DNA from: Paenibacillus solanacearum
Lineage (GTDB): Bacteria; Bacillota; Bacilli; Paenibacillales; NBRC-103111
NCBI RefSeq assembly: GCF_910593845.1
Contig: NZ_CAJVAS010000001.1
Span: forward strand, 1-64,000
DNA length: 64,000 nt
Direction of reading: 5' to 3'
This document shows, one piece after another, positions 6,344-15,505 of this stretch. Both the position numbers and the translations under genes were made by a program. The first letter of the stretch is position 1. Every line of letters starts with the position of its first letter. Below the pieces are notes generated by a model. The model was not told the origin of the DNA and did no database searches. It saw only the letters and a list, made by a program, of their open reading frames with translations.

Positions 6344-7042
6344 TCAATAGTTAAACTGCTCAACTTCATTGATTAATAACCCGTTGATACCCAATTGTTT
6401 CCAGATCGTCACGTTTTTCGGGTCGGTATATCCGATGTTGTTTAAGGTGGGGGAGCCTGCCATGACCCAAACATGTTTGCCGGCTGCATGAATGTCGAGG
6501 ACCGTGGGCTCGTCGACCCATTCTTCCCACAGGCGAATGATTTCTGCCTCGCTGTCGAGAAATTCCGCAACGGTTTCTTTGGACGGGATAAAGGCCAGGA
6601 CTTTGACCGATGGGTCGAAAGCTTTGACCGCACGGATATCCTCGCGGCTCGTAACTCCCATAACTACGTCGTCCTCATACCCGAAAGATCGAATGGATTC
6701 CATGATTGGGCGAACGCCTTCGCCGCCTTCTTTGATATGAAAGACAACCGGTTTAATGCCGCTTGCAAGCACCGTTTCCAGCGTGAGCGGGCAGTAGCGG
6801 GAATCGCTGGCATACCGGAAGGACAAAAATTGCGCTGCCGTCAAATCGCGGATTTTCGCCGGATGTCCAAACAGCTTCAATGCGTCCTTGTCATGGCTTA
6901 TAACCGAGACGTTGTCTTTTGTAAAACGGATGTCCATTTCGATATAATCCGCCCCCAAATCCAAAGAATGACGTGCCGCGGCCAACGTCAATTCGGGAAA
7001 TTGGTCTGTACCGCACCGGTGAGCGATGAGTGAAATGTTCAT
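6344..7042 (-). CDS. glycerophosphodiester phosphodiesterase family protein
   Basis: A 232-residue protein of the GDPD TIM-barrel family, which splits glycerophosphodiesters into an alcohol and glycerol 3-phosphate. The active-site elements are present: IAHRCG at the N-terminus (the family HRG), EMDIRFTKD for the metal-binding acidic pair, and SHD for the second catalytic histidine. A GDPD-like insertion follows and the C-terminus has GINGLLINE. No signal peptide is seen, so it should be cytoplasmic. GAGAGGGG precedes the ATG. It is the first gene with chromosomal base composition after the AT-rich array and faces it. Confidence 0.9.
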   Translation of the reverse strand: MNISLIAHRCGTDQFPELTLAAARHSLDLGADYIEMDIRFTKDNVSVISHDKDALKLFGHPAKIRDLTAAQFLSFRYASDSRYCPLTLETVLASGIKPVVFHIKEGGEGVRPIMESIRSFGYEDDVVMGVTSREDIRAVKAFDPSVKVLAFIPSKETVAEFLDSEAEIIRLWEEWVDEPTVLDIHAAGKHVWVMAGSPTLNNIGYTDPKNVTIWKQLGINGLLINEVEQFNY

Positions 7043-7468
7043 AGCGGATCCCCTCTCAGGTTATGATTTTGGAACGATCCCCTTATTTTTAGAAGATCTT
7101 GCAGGTGCCTGACCGTACAAACTGAAACATCTGCTTTCTTTTCGATTCGATATTGCTAATATTATAGGGTATGGCTACGGACGACGATGGCTCACTAAGG
7201 ATACTCTTATCATACGGAATATTGTTTACCGGGGCAATGGGATTGAGGGCTTGCGAAGATCTTTGATCAGGCTGCAGTCTGAGGGGCGGTCACAATCGAC
7301 GGTCAGGAGATGCGTATGGCAGCTGGAATGTAGACCGTAGTTAAGACTGAAACCAACTAGGGTGATCCAAAAGTCATACATAAAGAAAACGCTTGAAACA
7401 AGGTAACGATGACAGGGGAGTAAGGAATCCCGATATCACTTTCGATTATTCACTATCCTTCTCAAGAG
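7043..7468. other. non-coding stretch between the GDPD and sfp genes
   Basis: No open frame with a plausible ribosome binding site is seen on either strand. It must hold the promoter of the GDPD gene (minus strand) and that of sfp, but I cannot place either with confidence. No Fur box or strong hairpin is evident. Confidence 0.5.
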
Positions 7469-8173
7469 GTGATCACCATCGCAAAGCTATGGATCTTACC
7501 GGTAGATACCGTTACTTCCGACGCGTCGGAGGAAGGTCGGCGGTACATCACCGAGGATAAGCGTGCGAAGCTGCTCCGCTTTCGCCAGGAAGAGGACCGG
7601 CAGCGAGGGCTGTGGGCGGAGCTGCTTGTGCGCAGCGTCATATGCAGGGAGCTTGCCATCGCGAACCGTGCCATCGTCTTCGCCTACAACGCTTACGGCA
7701 AACCCGAGTTGGCGGGGGAGACCGGGCTGCAGTTTAACGTATCGCACTCGGGCCGCTGGGTCGTCTGCCTCACAGACGAGCACCCCGTCGGCGTCGACAT
7801 AGAGCAGATTGCGCCGTTGGATAGGGAAGTGGCGCATTCCGTTTTCACTGAAGCGGAGGTGCAATACGTTGAAGGAGCAACACACAGTGCTGACCGGCAC
7901 AACCGCTTCTTTCAAGTTTGGACGGCCAAAGAAAGCTGCATCAAAGCCGTAGGCAAAGGCTTGTCGCTGCCGCTGCAAAACTTCTCCGTCGTCCCAGCGA
8001 TCCAGGAAAGTGGTACAGCGATCATTGAAGGCGAGTCGTGGCAGCTTCGCCAGCTGGTCATCGATCCTGCATACCGTTTGACCGCTTGCTGCAAGCCGCA
8101 ATCGAGCTGGAACGGCATGGAGCAAGTCGATGCAGCGAAGATTCTCTCAAAAATAGGGCCTGGCATTTATTGA
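7469..8173 (+). CDS. sfp: Sfp-type 4'-phosphopantetheinyl transferase
   Basis: A 234-residue enzyme that moves the phosphopantetheine arm of coenzyme A onto carrier domains of non-ribosomal peptide synthetases. Family motifs are clear: QFNVSHSGRWVVC, GVDIEQ with the metal-binding Asp and Glu, and FFQVWTAKESCIKAVGKGLS (WxxKES). It presumably activates the carrier domains of DhbB and DhbF downstream. The start is odd: the first in-frame GTG (7469) lies inside the best Shine-Dalgarno (AAGAGGTGAT), while the spacing from that sequence would suit ATC at 7478. The C-terminal stop lies within the -35 box of the next promoter. Confidence 0.92.
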   Translation: MITIAKLWILPVDTVTSDASEEGRRYITEDKRAKLLRFRQEEDRQRGLWAELLVRSVICRELAIANRAIVFAYNAYGKPELAGETGLQFNVSHSGRWVVCLTDEHPVGVDIEQIAPLDREVAHSVFTEAEVQYVEGATHSADRHNRFFQVWTAKESCIKAVGKGLSLPLQNFSVVPAIQESGTAIIEGESWQLRQLVIDPAYRLTACCKPQSSWNGMEQVDAAKILSKIGPGIY

Positions 8174-8198
8174 CAGGCCTATTTGTGTATGCTAAATT
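8170..8198 (+). promoter_or_regulatory. sigma-A-type promoter of btr
   Basis: TTGACA (8170-8175) and TAAATT (8193-8198) are separated by 17 bases. A Fur box follows eight bases later, so Fur-iron would be expected to block transcription of btr. Confidence 0.75.
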
Positions 8199-8205
8199 TT
8201 ATTTT

Positions 8206-8224
8206 GATAATGATTATCATTATC
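8206..8224. promoter_or_regulatory. Fur box upstream of btr
   Basis: GATAATGATTATCATTATC differs at one position from the classical 19-bp Fur box consensus and is nearly perfectly palindromic. It lies between the btr promoter and the start codon at 8254, which predicts repression under iron-replete conditions. Confidence 0.9.
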
Positions 8225-8253
8225 ATTTAATTAAATGAGGGAGGTTTATCGCT

Positions 8254-9871
8254 ATGCCTACTATTCCAATCGACAAACGGGATGAGGCTTACTTAAGCCT
8301 CGATCATCTTTGGTTGAAATTCCGCGCAGCGCGCTTGCTCCAGCAGGAGCATTTCAAGCCGCAACTTCTATATGCCCATGGCCTTCTCGTTGTGAAACAG
8401 GGCGAGGGGCACATGTCGCTGGATCTCGGCTTGCACCGGTTGTCCCCCGATGCCGTTCGCTTTGTCGCGCCCGGTCAGACGATTGGCTTCAGCGAGGAGC
8501 AAGGGTCCAAGCTGGAAGCGTATCTGTTCACCTTCGATTTGCATTGGGACGAAGACTTGCCGCAAAACCGGCGCATGTTTCCGCTGCAGGGCGAAGTTGC
8601 GATCAAATCGGACGGCACACTGCACCAGCTGTGCGAATCATTATGCAGCTGCAGCCGCAGCGAGCAGGCGCTTGAGCGGTACCGGGGGCAGATGCATTTT
8701 CAAGAGCTCATGTCCTGGATCTTTCACCATACGCGTCAAGGAGGGAATCAAGATTCCCGAGCAGCGATGGATCGTACCCGCAGTTACGTGGAATCGCATT
8801 ACAGCGAGAGCATTACGATTGAGCAGCTCGCCCGTATGGCCGAAATTTCACCGAAATATTACGTCTCGTTATTCAAAAAAAACATACGGCAAAACAGCCA
8901 TCGAATATTTGACCGAAGTCCGGGTCAATATGGCGAAGCAGCTTATGCTGCAGGAAGGCGTACGGCTAAAGGATGTCGCATACCAGATCGGGTACAATGA
9001 TGAGTTTTATTTTAGCCGGATGTTTAAAAAGGAAGTCGGCGTCTCACCCACAGCGTACATCAAAACCCGCCGGCAAAAGATCGTCGCTTACAGCGCGACG
9101 GTGCTGGGTCAGCTGTTGGCGCTCAAAATATTGCCGTACGCCGCACCTCTTCATCCCAAATGGACGTCGTATTACTACGCGAAGCACCGGCACGATATTC
9201 CGCTGCATCTGAGCGGCTACCGTTTCAACGTAGACTGGGAAGCCAACGTAAATGTGCTGGAACAGGCACAGATGGATTGCATCATTTCGACCGATCAGCT
9301 GCAACCGGTGGAAAAAGAGCGTCTGACCCGGCTTGCTCCCGTGCACGTCGTACCCTTATATGAGCGGAGCTGGCGGGACCAGCTCATGTCGATTGCCGCC
9401 ATCGTAAATGCCCCCGATGAGGCCGGCGTATGGCTGGAGCGTTATAACCGCAAGCTTCAACGGGTGCGCGAGCGTCTGTACGAGGTGCTGCGAGGCGAAA
9501 CCGTGCTCATTGTCAGTATGTTTCATGATCGTTTGTTCCTGTTTCCGTCCATCGGCATGCGTGATGTGTTTGCGGATCTGGGGCTGCGAGCGCCGGATGG
9601 AGCCGCAGCATATAGCGGCAACCAGTGCATTTCGCTGGAGGAACTGACCGCGCTGGACGCAGATTACTTGCTGCTGAACATCCGTCAGGAATCCGTGACG
9701 CTGAATCACTGGGAGCTTTTGCAGACAACCAATGAGTGGCAGGATCTTAAGGCGGTGCGCCGGGGACGCGTGCATCAGATTTCGTCCGACCCGTGGAGGG
9801 AGTATTCGGCGCACGCAATCGAGCGGATGGTACAGGATGCGTATGAACGATTATGTGAAGGCTGCGAGTGA
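8254..9871 (+). pseudogene. btr: Btr-like AraC regulator with siderophore-binding domain, frameshifted
   Basis: The full reading (about 539 residues) matches the layout of Btr, which activates siderophore uptake genes when it binds bacillibactin. It has an N-terminal sensing domain, an AraC helix-turn-helix pair at about residues 170-270, and a C-terminal FhuD-like binding domain. The frame breaks at a run of eight A (8875-8882) inside the first HTH: the upstream frame ends at 9000 and the downstream frame continues to 9871. Seven A would restore SLFKKTYGKTAIEYLTEVRV. As read, the product is a 248-residue protein lacking a complete DNA-binding domain. It may be a sequencing error, slippage-based expression, or a true mutation. 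GGGAGG precedes the ATG at 8254. Confidence 0.85.
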
Positions 9872-10525
9872 ACGATTCGACGACGAATGAAATGAACGTG
9901 GTAAAAATACGTTGAGCTGTATTCGCGTATCGCAGATCCGTCGCTGCAAGGCGGTACGGCCGTCAGTCTGCTTAGGCAAGTTCTTAGCAGTGTTCCGCGT
10001 TTCGATAATCGCTTGAACCAAATGAGTGCCATCCAAATGAGACGGGTCGCAGCGTGCCTGCGTTTTCTGGCGATGTCTCGTGCTCACAAGCGGGGGATGA
10101 CCGGAAATGATCTGGCCCTTACATTATGAGAGGCTTGAAAGGTTCTGCTTTTCCGATTAGTCGCCATGACGTTCCGCCTCCGCTTCATAACCGTTCCGGG
10201 TGATTGCCCCGCAACAAGCCGAGTTCATGATCGGTACCGCCACGCAACAAACGCAATTCCACCAATCCGCTGCCTGCCACAATACGCGCCCTTCCCCTCC
10301 ATTCGGGACACCTAAGCATTCGGATCTCCATCCGCATCCGCGAACTTCCAGCAGGAATGATGTTCGCAGATTTCAGCTTATTTGGGTCCATGTATGTCCA
10401 TAGGTCTTGCGTCCTGCACGGCTGTTACGCTGTATCCATTGCATTCGACAGGATTCTCCTAAAATCTGTATATCGTCCATTGGATAATGTGGAAATCGTT
10501 CATGGCAGGCGACAGCTCATTCTCC
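9872..10525. other. non-coding stretch between btr and the dhb operon
   Basis: About 650 bases without a convincing gene. Minus-strand frames at 9851-10087 and 10185-10391 are short, lack ribosome binding sites and match no family I know; they may be remnants of lost genes. No mobile-element ends are visible. Confidence 0.45.
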
Positions 10526-10551
10526 TATAATCAACAATGAGAATCATTATC
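10526..10551 (+). promoter_or_regulatory. Fur-controlled promoter of the dhb operon
   Basis: A TATAAT box (10526-10531) has only a weak -35 (TGGCAG at 10503-10508, 17-base spacer). The sequence AACAATGAGAATCATTATC (10533-10551) matches the 19-bp Fur box at 16 positions and begins just after the -10 box, a position expected to block transcription when iron is plentiful. It lies about 200 bases before dhbA. Confidence 0.8.
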
Positions 10552-10589
10552 AATAACATTGCGGCCGATACACGAAGGAGCAGCGAACG

Positions 10590-10740
10590 ATGAGCGGCAA
10601 TATGCAGAAATTGTTCGGCAATTTCTCTATCACGATTCTCTCTGGAAAAGCTGCGGATAAGCATCACGCATCACGAGTTTGAAGGCGAAGGCCGCCTCAC
10701 TGTGATTCCGGCGTTCATTCGCTTGCAACGTTTCGTATAA
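10590..10740 (+). other. short leader frame or gene remnant before dhbA
   Basis: After GAAGGAG an ATG at 10590 opens a 30-residue frame ending at 10682. In another frame the sequence continues without stops to TAA at 10738-10740 and reads like protein (ITHHEFEGEGRLTVIPAF). One base lost near 10638-10644 would join the two into a protein of about 50 residues. It may be a small gene broken by a frameshift, a relic of a larger gene, or a leader peptide. I do not recognise it. Confidence 0.3.
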
Positions 10741-10757
10741 GGGGAGGTGATCCTTGA

Positions 10758-11546
10758 ATGGAAAAAGAGTTTCAGGGCAAAATCGCGCTCGTCACCGGCG
10801 CTGCTCAAGGCATCGGTGAAGCGATTGTCCGCGCGCTATGCGAGCGGGGGGCGACTGTCGCTGTCCTCGATAGGCAAAAAGAGCCGCTCGAACGGTTGAG
10901 CGCACTGCTAACCGAGCGAGGGAGCCGGGTCAGGGCATTTCCGTTGAATCTGAAAGATCACGAAGCCATTCCACAGATGGTCACTCGAATAGAAGAAGAG
11001 CTGGGTCCCATCGATATCCTCGTCCATGCGGCCGGCGTGCTTCGCACGGGACCGCTGGCAACATATGCCGATGAGGACTGGAACGAGCTGCTCGCGGTGA
11101 ACGTCGGCAGCCTATTCCATCTCTCGCGTGCCGTAAGCGCGCGAATGATTCCGCGCCGGCGGGGCGTGATCGTGACGGTGTCGTCGAATGCCGCTGCCGT
11201 GCCGCGTATGGGAATGGGCGCGTACGCGACGACCAAGGCCGCGGCAACGATGCTGACCAAGTGCTTCGCCCTCGAGCTGGCGGAGCATGGCATTCGCTGC
11301 AACATCGTCTCGCCGGGCTCAACCGATACGCCCATGCTGCGCAGCATGTGGCTGGACGAACAGGAGCGGGGCGCGCAGCAAACGATAGACGGATCGCTGC
11401 CTGCCTACCGGACCGGCATCCCGCTCCGAAAGCTTGCGACACCCGAGGATATTGCGGATGGCGTACTGTATTTGGCATCGGAGCGTGCCAGCCATTTGAC
11501 GATGCATGATTTGCGCATAGATGGGGGCGCAACGTTAGGCGTTTAA
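10758..11546 (+). CDS. dhbA: 2,3-dihydro-2,3-dihydroxybenzoate dehydrogenase
   Basis: A 262-residue short-chain dehydrogenase, the last step in making 2,3-dihydroxybenzoate from isochorismate, with NAD as cofactor. The nucleotide-binding motif TGAAQGIGEAI stands at the N-terminus, the N-A-G equivalent HAAGVL in the middle, and the catalytic Y-x-x-x-K as YATTK at about residue 156. Family identity rests on these motifs together with position as first gene of a dhbA-C-E-B-F operon. GGGGAGGTGAT precedes the ATG. Transcription is expected from the Fur-controlled promoter near 10530. Confidence 0.93.
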   Translation: MEKEFQGKIALVTGAAQGIGEAIVRALCERGATVAVLDRQKEPLERLSALLTERGSRVRAFPLNLKDHEAIPQMVTRIEEELGPIDILVHAAGVLRTGPLATYADEDWNELLAVNVGSLFHLSRAVSARMIPRRRGVIVTVSSNAAAVPRMGMGAYATTKAAATMLTKCFALELAEHGIRCNIVSPGSTDTPMLRSMWLDEQERGAQQTIDGSLPAYRTGIPLRKLATPEDIADGVLYLASERASHLTMHDLRIDGGATLGV

Positions 11547-11631
11547 TACAATCAACCGAAATAATCTATGCCCGGCAGAGGGACTCCAAGAAACCGAACA
11601 TCCGCTAATCCGGGTTAAAAGGAGGATGATA

Positions 11632-12873
11632 ATGATGAACGCACAAGGACAAGTCCCGGAGGCGACCGCCGCCGAATTATTAGAGGAATATCAGTGTGGT
11701 CACTCCTTCTTCTTTGCAACCCCGCATGCCACCTGGCTTGCACAGGGATCGCTTGCCGTGCTTCCGAGTGCTGCGGGTGCGGGGAATGATCAGCTTGCAA
11801 CGCTGCCGCAGCGCGCCGCCAGGCTGCTGGCACAGCTGAAACAGAACGGGCAGCGACTGCCGATGCTGGTCGGTGCGGTGCCTTTTGATCCGAGGCAAGC
11901 GGCGCACCTCGTTGTGCCGATCACGGTTCGCAAGCTGGAGAAGCTAAGCCTCGATCCGGATGAACCGCTGCGCACGCCGATCAGCGGCAGCTGCTCAATC
12001 GAGCCGATTCCTGCGCCTGACGCGTATGTTGCAGGCGCGAACCAAGCGATCGACCGCTTGCGCGCAGCCGAGCTGGACAAAATTGTGCTTGCCCGCACGC
12101 TCAAGCTCACTTCGCTGCAACCAATCAAGCTGAAAGAGCTTCTGCATAATTTGGTGCAGCACAATACGCTCGGCTATACGTTTGCCGTGGATCTGCCAAA
12201 ACGGGAGGAGAGCGCAGCCGGCCGCCACACGACGGAACGCACCCGCACCTTGATCGGCGCGAGTCCGGAGCTGCTGGTCGCAAGAACCGGCGCTCACGTG
12301 TACGTCAACCCGCTGGCGGGCTCCGCGCCTCGCAGCTCGGATCCGGCAGAGGACAACCGGCGCGCGCAAGCGCTGCTGGCATCGCCAAAGGATCTGCGCG
12401 AACATGAGCTGGTGATTGAAGCCGTTGCGGAAGCGCTGCGACCGTATTGCCGGGAGCTTGATGTGCCGGAGAGGCCGTCGCTTGTCAGTACGGCAACCAT
12501 GTGGCATTTATCCACCGAGATCAGGGGGGAGCTTAAGGATTGCGCGATGACTTCGCTGGCGCTTGCCGTTGCCCTGCATCCGACACCTGCGGTGTGCGGA
12601 TCGCCGACCGGGCTGGCGAGAGAAGCGATCCGCGAGATTGAGCCTTTTGACAGAGATTTCTATACGGGGCTTGTCGGCTGGTGCGATGCGAACGGGGACG
12701 GCGAATGGGTCATAGCGATTCGCTGCGCTTTAGCGGAGAGCCATTCCTTACAGCTCTATGCCGGCGCAGGCGTCGTCGCCGAATCCAGCGCGGAATCCGA
12801 GCTGCAAGAGACGTCGGCAAAATTCCGCACGATGCTGCGCGCGATGGGGGTACAGGATGACGAAGTCTATTAA
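11632..12873 (+). CDS. dhbC: isochorismate synthase
   Basis: A 413-residue chorismate-binding enzyme that turns chorismate into isochorismate, the entry step to 2,3-dihydroxybenzoate. Typical segments of the family are visible: [47 protein letters not shown] and the C-terminal LYAGAGVV. The ATG at 11626 touches the GGAGG sequence and cannot be used well, so 11632 (six bases after it) is chosen; 11635 is possible. The end overlaps the dhbE start by 17 bases, suggesting translational coupling. Confidence 0.93.
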   Translation: MMNAQGQVPEATAAELLEEYQCGHSFFFATPHATWLAQGSLAVLPSAAGAGNDQLATLPQRAARLLAQLKQNGQRLPMLVGAVPFDPRQAAHLVVPITVRKLEKLSLDPDEPLRTPISGSCSIEPIPAPDAYVAGANQAIDRLRAAELDKIVLARTLKLTSLQPIKLKELLHNLVQHNTLGYTFAVDLPKREESAAGRHTTERTRTLIGASPELLVARTGAHVYVNPLAGSAPRSSDPAEDNRRAQALLASPKDLREHELVIEAVAEALRPYCRELDVPERPSLVSTATMWHLSTEIRGELKDCAMTSLALAVALHPTPAVCGSPTGLAREAIREIEPFDRDFYTGLVGWCDANGDGEWVIAIRCALAESHSLQLYAGAGVVAESSAESELQETSAKFRTMLRAMGVQDDEVY

Positions 12874-14554
12874 CGCATATGAACAAGACTATGCACAGCT
12901 AATGAAGGACTGCCCGACTTGGCCGAGCGACAAGGCGGCGGAATACTGCTCGGCCGGTCTCTGGGAAGGACTGACGTTCAGCGATATGTTGGCCGACCGG
13001 GCGGCGCGCTACAGCGAGAAGACAGCAGTCATTAGCGGAGAGAACCGACTCAGCTACGCAGCGCTGTATGACCAGGCGGGCAGGCTTGCTGAGGGCTTCC
13101 TGCAGCTCGGCGTGAAACCGACCGACCGCGTCGTGGTACAGATGACGAACCGATACGAGTTTTTTACCGTTATTTTTGCACTGTTCCGGATCGGAGCGCT
13201 GCCGGTTTTTGCGCTACCGCTGCATCGCCTAAGTGAAATTCGCTACCTGTGCGAGTTTAGCGAAGCCAAGGCTTATGTGATCCCCGATACGGAGGCCGGC
13301 TTTGATTACCGCGGGCTGGCGGCGCAGGTGAAGGAGCAGGTGCCGACACTGCGGCATGTGCTCGTAGCCGGGGAGCCGGGGGCTTTCCCGTTCCTGTCGC
13401 TGGAGAAGCTGATGAAGCAGGCCGGGAAACGGCACGAGGAGCCGTATTGGCCGTCGTATGTCGAGTCCGGTCATGTAGCGTTTTTGCAGCTATCCGGGGG
13501 CAGCACCGGGCTGCCTAAGCTTATTCCGCGCACGCATGATGACTATATGTACAGCCTTCGGCGCAGCAATGAAATCTGCGGCATCACCGAGCAAAGCGTC
13601 TATATGGCGGCGCTGCCGGTCGCGCATAATTTTCCGCTGAGCTCGCCGGGCGTACTGGGTACGCTGTACGCCGGCGGCACGGTCGTGCTCGCGCCAAGGC
13701 CTAGCCCTGACGATGCGTTTCCGCTCGTCGCCAAGGAACGGGTCAGCATTACAGCGCTGGTGCCGCCGCTTGCGCTGGTCTGGCTGGAGGCTGCGGTGCA
13801 GCGCCGGCCGGATCTGTCCAGCCTGCAGGTGCTGCAGGTCGGCGGTGCCAAGTTCAGTGCCGAAGCGGCAAGTCGGGTCCAGCGAGTACTGGGCTGCCGG
13901 CTGCAGCAGGTGTACGGCATGGCGGAAGGTCTCGTGAACTACACGAGGCTGGACGATGCCAACGACATTGTAGTGAACACCCAGGGACGGCCGATGTCAG
14001 ACTGGGATGAAATTCGCGTCGTCGATGAGGACGATGCTCAGGTGGCGCCCGGCGAAGTCGGCGAGCTATTGACACGCGGGCCGTATACAATCCGCGGTTA
14101 CTACAAGGCGGAAGCGCATAATGCCAAAGCGTTTACGGCAGACGGTTACTACCGCACGGGCGATCTCGTGAAAGTAAGCGAGCAGGGCTACCTGGTCGTG
14201 GATGGCCGGGTGAAGGATCAAATCAACCGAGGCGGGGACAAAATCGCCGCAGAAGAGGTAGAGAATCATCTTCTCGCTCACCCGGCTGTGTTCGATGCGT
14301 CGCTCGTGGCGATGCCGGATGCGCTGCTCGGAGAGCGTGCCTGCGCGTTCATTATTTTACGCGAAGGCTTGGTGGCGACAGGCGCAGACCTGAAAGCCTA
14401 TCTGCGCGGGCGCGGGCTCTCCGCCTACAAAATCCCGGACCGCTTCGAGTTCACAGACGCTTTTCCGCAAACGAATGTCGGCAAAGTGAGCAAAAAAGCG
14501 CTTCGCGAAAGCTTGCAAGCCCAAATGTCAGCTCCAACCGGAGCATCCCAATAG
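12857..14554 (+). CDS. dhbE: 2,3-dihydroxybenzoate-AMP ligase
   Basis: A 565-residue stand-alone adenylation enzyme that activates 2,3-dihydroxybenzoate with ATP and loads it on the aryl carrier domain of DhbB. The adenylate-forming motifs are present: [21 protein letters not shown] (P-loop), [21 protein letters not shown], and [14 protein letters not shown] with the C-terminal [10 protein letters not shown] lysine. The ATG at 12857 gives a typical family length; an upstream extension to 12758 lies inside dhbC and is not expected to be translated. It overlaps the dhbC end by 17 bases. Confidence 0.94.
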   Translation: MTKSINAYEQDYAQLMKDCPTWPSDKAAEYCSAGLWEGLTFSDMLADRAARYSEKTAVISGENRLSYAALYDQAGRLAEGFLQLGVKPTDRVVVQMTNRYEFFTVIFALFRIGALPVFALPLHRLSEIRYLCEFSEAKAYVIPDTEAGFDYRGLAAQVKEQVPTLRHVLVAGEPGAFPFLSLEKLMKQAGKRHEEPYWPSYVESGHVAFLQLSGGSTGLPKLIPRTHDDYMYSLRRSNEICGITEQSVYMAALPVAHNFPLSSPGVLGTLYAGGTVVLAPRPSPDDAFPLVAKERVSITALVPPLALVWLEAAVQRRPDLSSLQVLQVGGAKFSAEAASRVQRVLGCRLQQVYGMAEGLVNYTRLDDANDIVVNTQGRPMSDWDEIRVVDEDDAQVAPGEVGELLTRGPYTIRGYYKAEAHNAKAFTADGYYRTGDLVKVSEQGYLVVDGRVKDQINRGGDKIAAEEVENHLLAHPAVFDASLVAMPDALLGERACAFIILREGLVATGADLKAYLRGRGLSAYKIPDRFEFTDAFPQTNVGKVSKKALRESLQAQMSAPTGASQ

Positions 14555-14578
14555 TCGAGCGAAAGAAGGTATGTAATT

Positions 14579-15484
14579 ATGGCACTTCCTACAATCCTAC
14601 CTTATTCCATGCCGGTGGCGGCCGATCTGCCTCCGAACCGCGCTTCCTGGACAGCCGATCCGAGGCGGTCCGTGCTGCTGGTGCACGATATGCAGGCTTA
14701 TTTTTTGAATGTGTTTGCTGCTGATCAATCGCCGGTTACAGAACTGCTGGCGCATATCCAGGCGCTGCTTGCGCAATGCCGCAAGCTTGGCATTCCCATC
14801 GTGTACACCGCGCAGCCGGGCGAGCAATCCCGCGAAGAACGCGGACTGCTGTTCGATTTCTGGGGAGAAGGCATTAATAAGGCGCCTCATCTGAAATATA
14901 TCGTGCCGGAGCTGATGCCGGCGGAAGGCGACATCGTGTTGGACAAATGGCGCTACAGCGCATTTCGTAAGTCGAATCTGGCCGAAAGGATGAAGGAGAT
15001 AGGCCGTGATCAGCTCATCATCTCGGGCATTTATGCGCATATCGGCTGCTTGATGACGGCGAGCGAGGCGTTCATGCAGGATATTCAGGCGTTTATGGTG
15101 GCGGACGCGCTGGCGGATTTCTCGCTGGAGAACCATACTATGGCAATCACGTACGCTGCTAACCGCTGCGCAGTCGTGCTGACAACGGAACAAACGCTGG
15201 CGCAGCTGAGTGCGGGAACGGCTAGTTCTGCAAGGAGCCCGTTCCATGTCGATGTCCTGCGAGAGCAGGTGGCCCAGCTGCTGTTCGAAGCGCCGGAACG
15301 CTTCGGTGATCACGATCATCTCATCGACGTGCACGGACTGGACTCCATTCGCGTCATGAGCTTAGTCGAGGTTTGGCGCAAGCAAGGGGCTGAAGTGACG
15401 TTTGTTGAGCTGGCGGAGCAGCCGACACTTGCGAACTGGAGCAAGCTCTTGCAATCCAAAATGAGCGTAGGCGCCCATGTCTAG
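14579..15484 (+). CDS. dhbB: isochorismatase with aryl carrier domain
   Basis: A 301-residue two-domain protein. The N-terminal isochorismatase (about 1-205) hydrolyses the enol ether of isochorismate; family segments include VLLVHDMQAYFL, VYTAQPGEQ, DKWRYSAFRKSNL and GIYAHIGCLMTA. The C-terminal aryl carrier domain (about 225-300) carries the phosphopantetheine serine in HGLDSIRVMSL. DhbE loads 2,3-dihydroxybenzoate on this arm and DhbF receives it. AAGAAGG precedes the ATG. The Sfp-type enzyme at 7469 is the likely activator. Confidence 0.94.
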   Translation: MALPTILPYSMPVAADLPPNRASWTADPRRSVLLVHDMQAYFLNVFAADQSPVTELLAHIQALLAQCRKLGIPIVYTAQPGEQSREERGLLFDFWGEGINKAPHLKYIVPELMPAEGDIVLDKWRYSAFRKSNLAERMKEIGRDQLIISGIYAHIGCLMTASEAFMQDIQAFMVADALADFSLENHTMAITYAANRCAVVLTTEQTLAQLSAGTASSARSPFHVDVLREQVAQLLFEAPERFGDHDHLIDVHGLDSIRVMSLVEVWRKQGAEVTFVELAEQPTLANWSKLLQSKMSVGAHV

Positions 15485-15505
15485 ATCGGGAAGGAGAGGA
15501 CCGCA

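Noticed and set aside
7395..7412. Possible cre site near AAAACGCTTGAAAC upstream of sfp
   Set aside because: The match to the consensus is partial and the neighbouring genes give no reason for carbon control.
9851..10087. Minus-strand frame that might be a transposase relic
   Set aside because: I could find no transposase motif and no element ends; kept only as part of the non-coding stretch.
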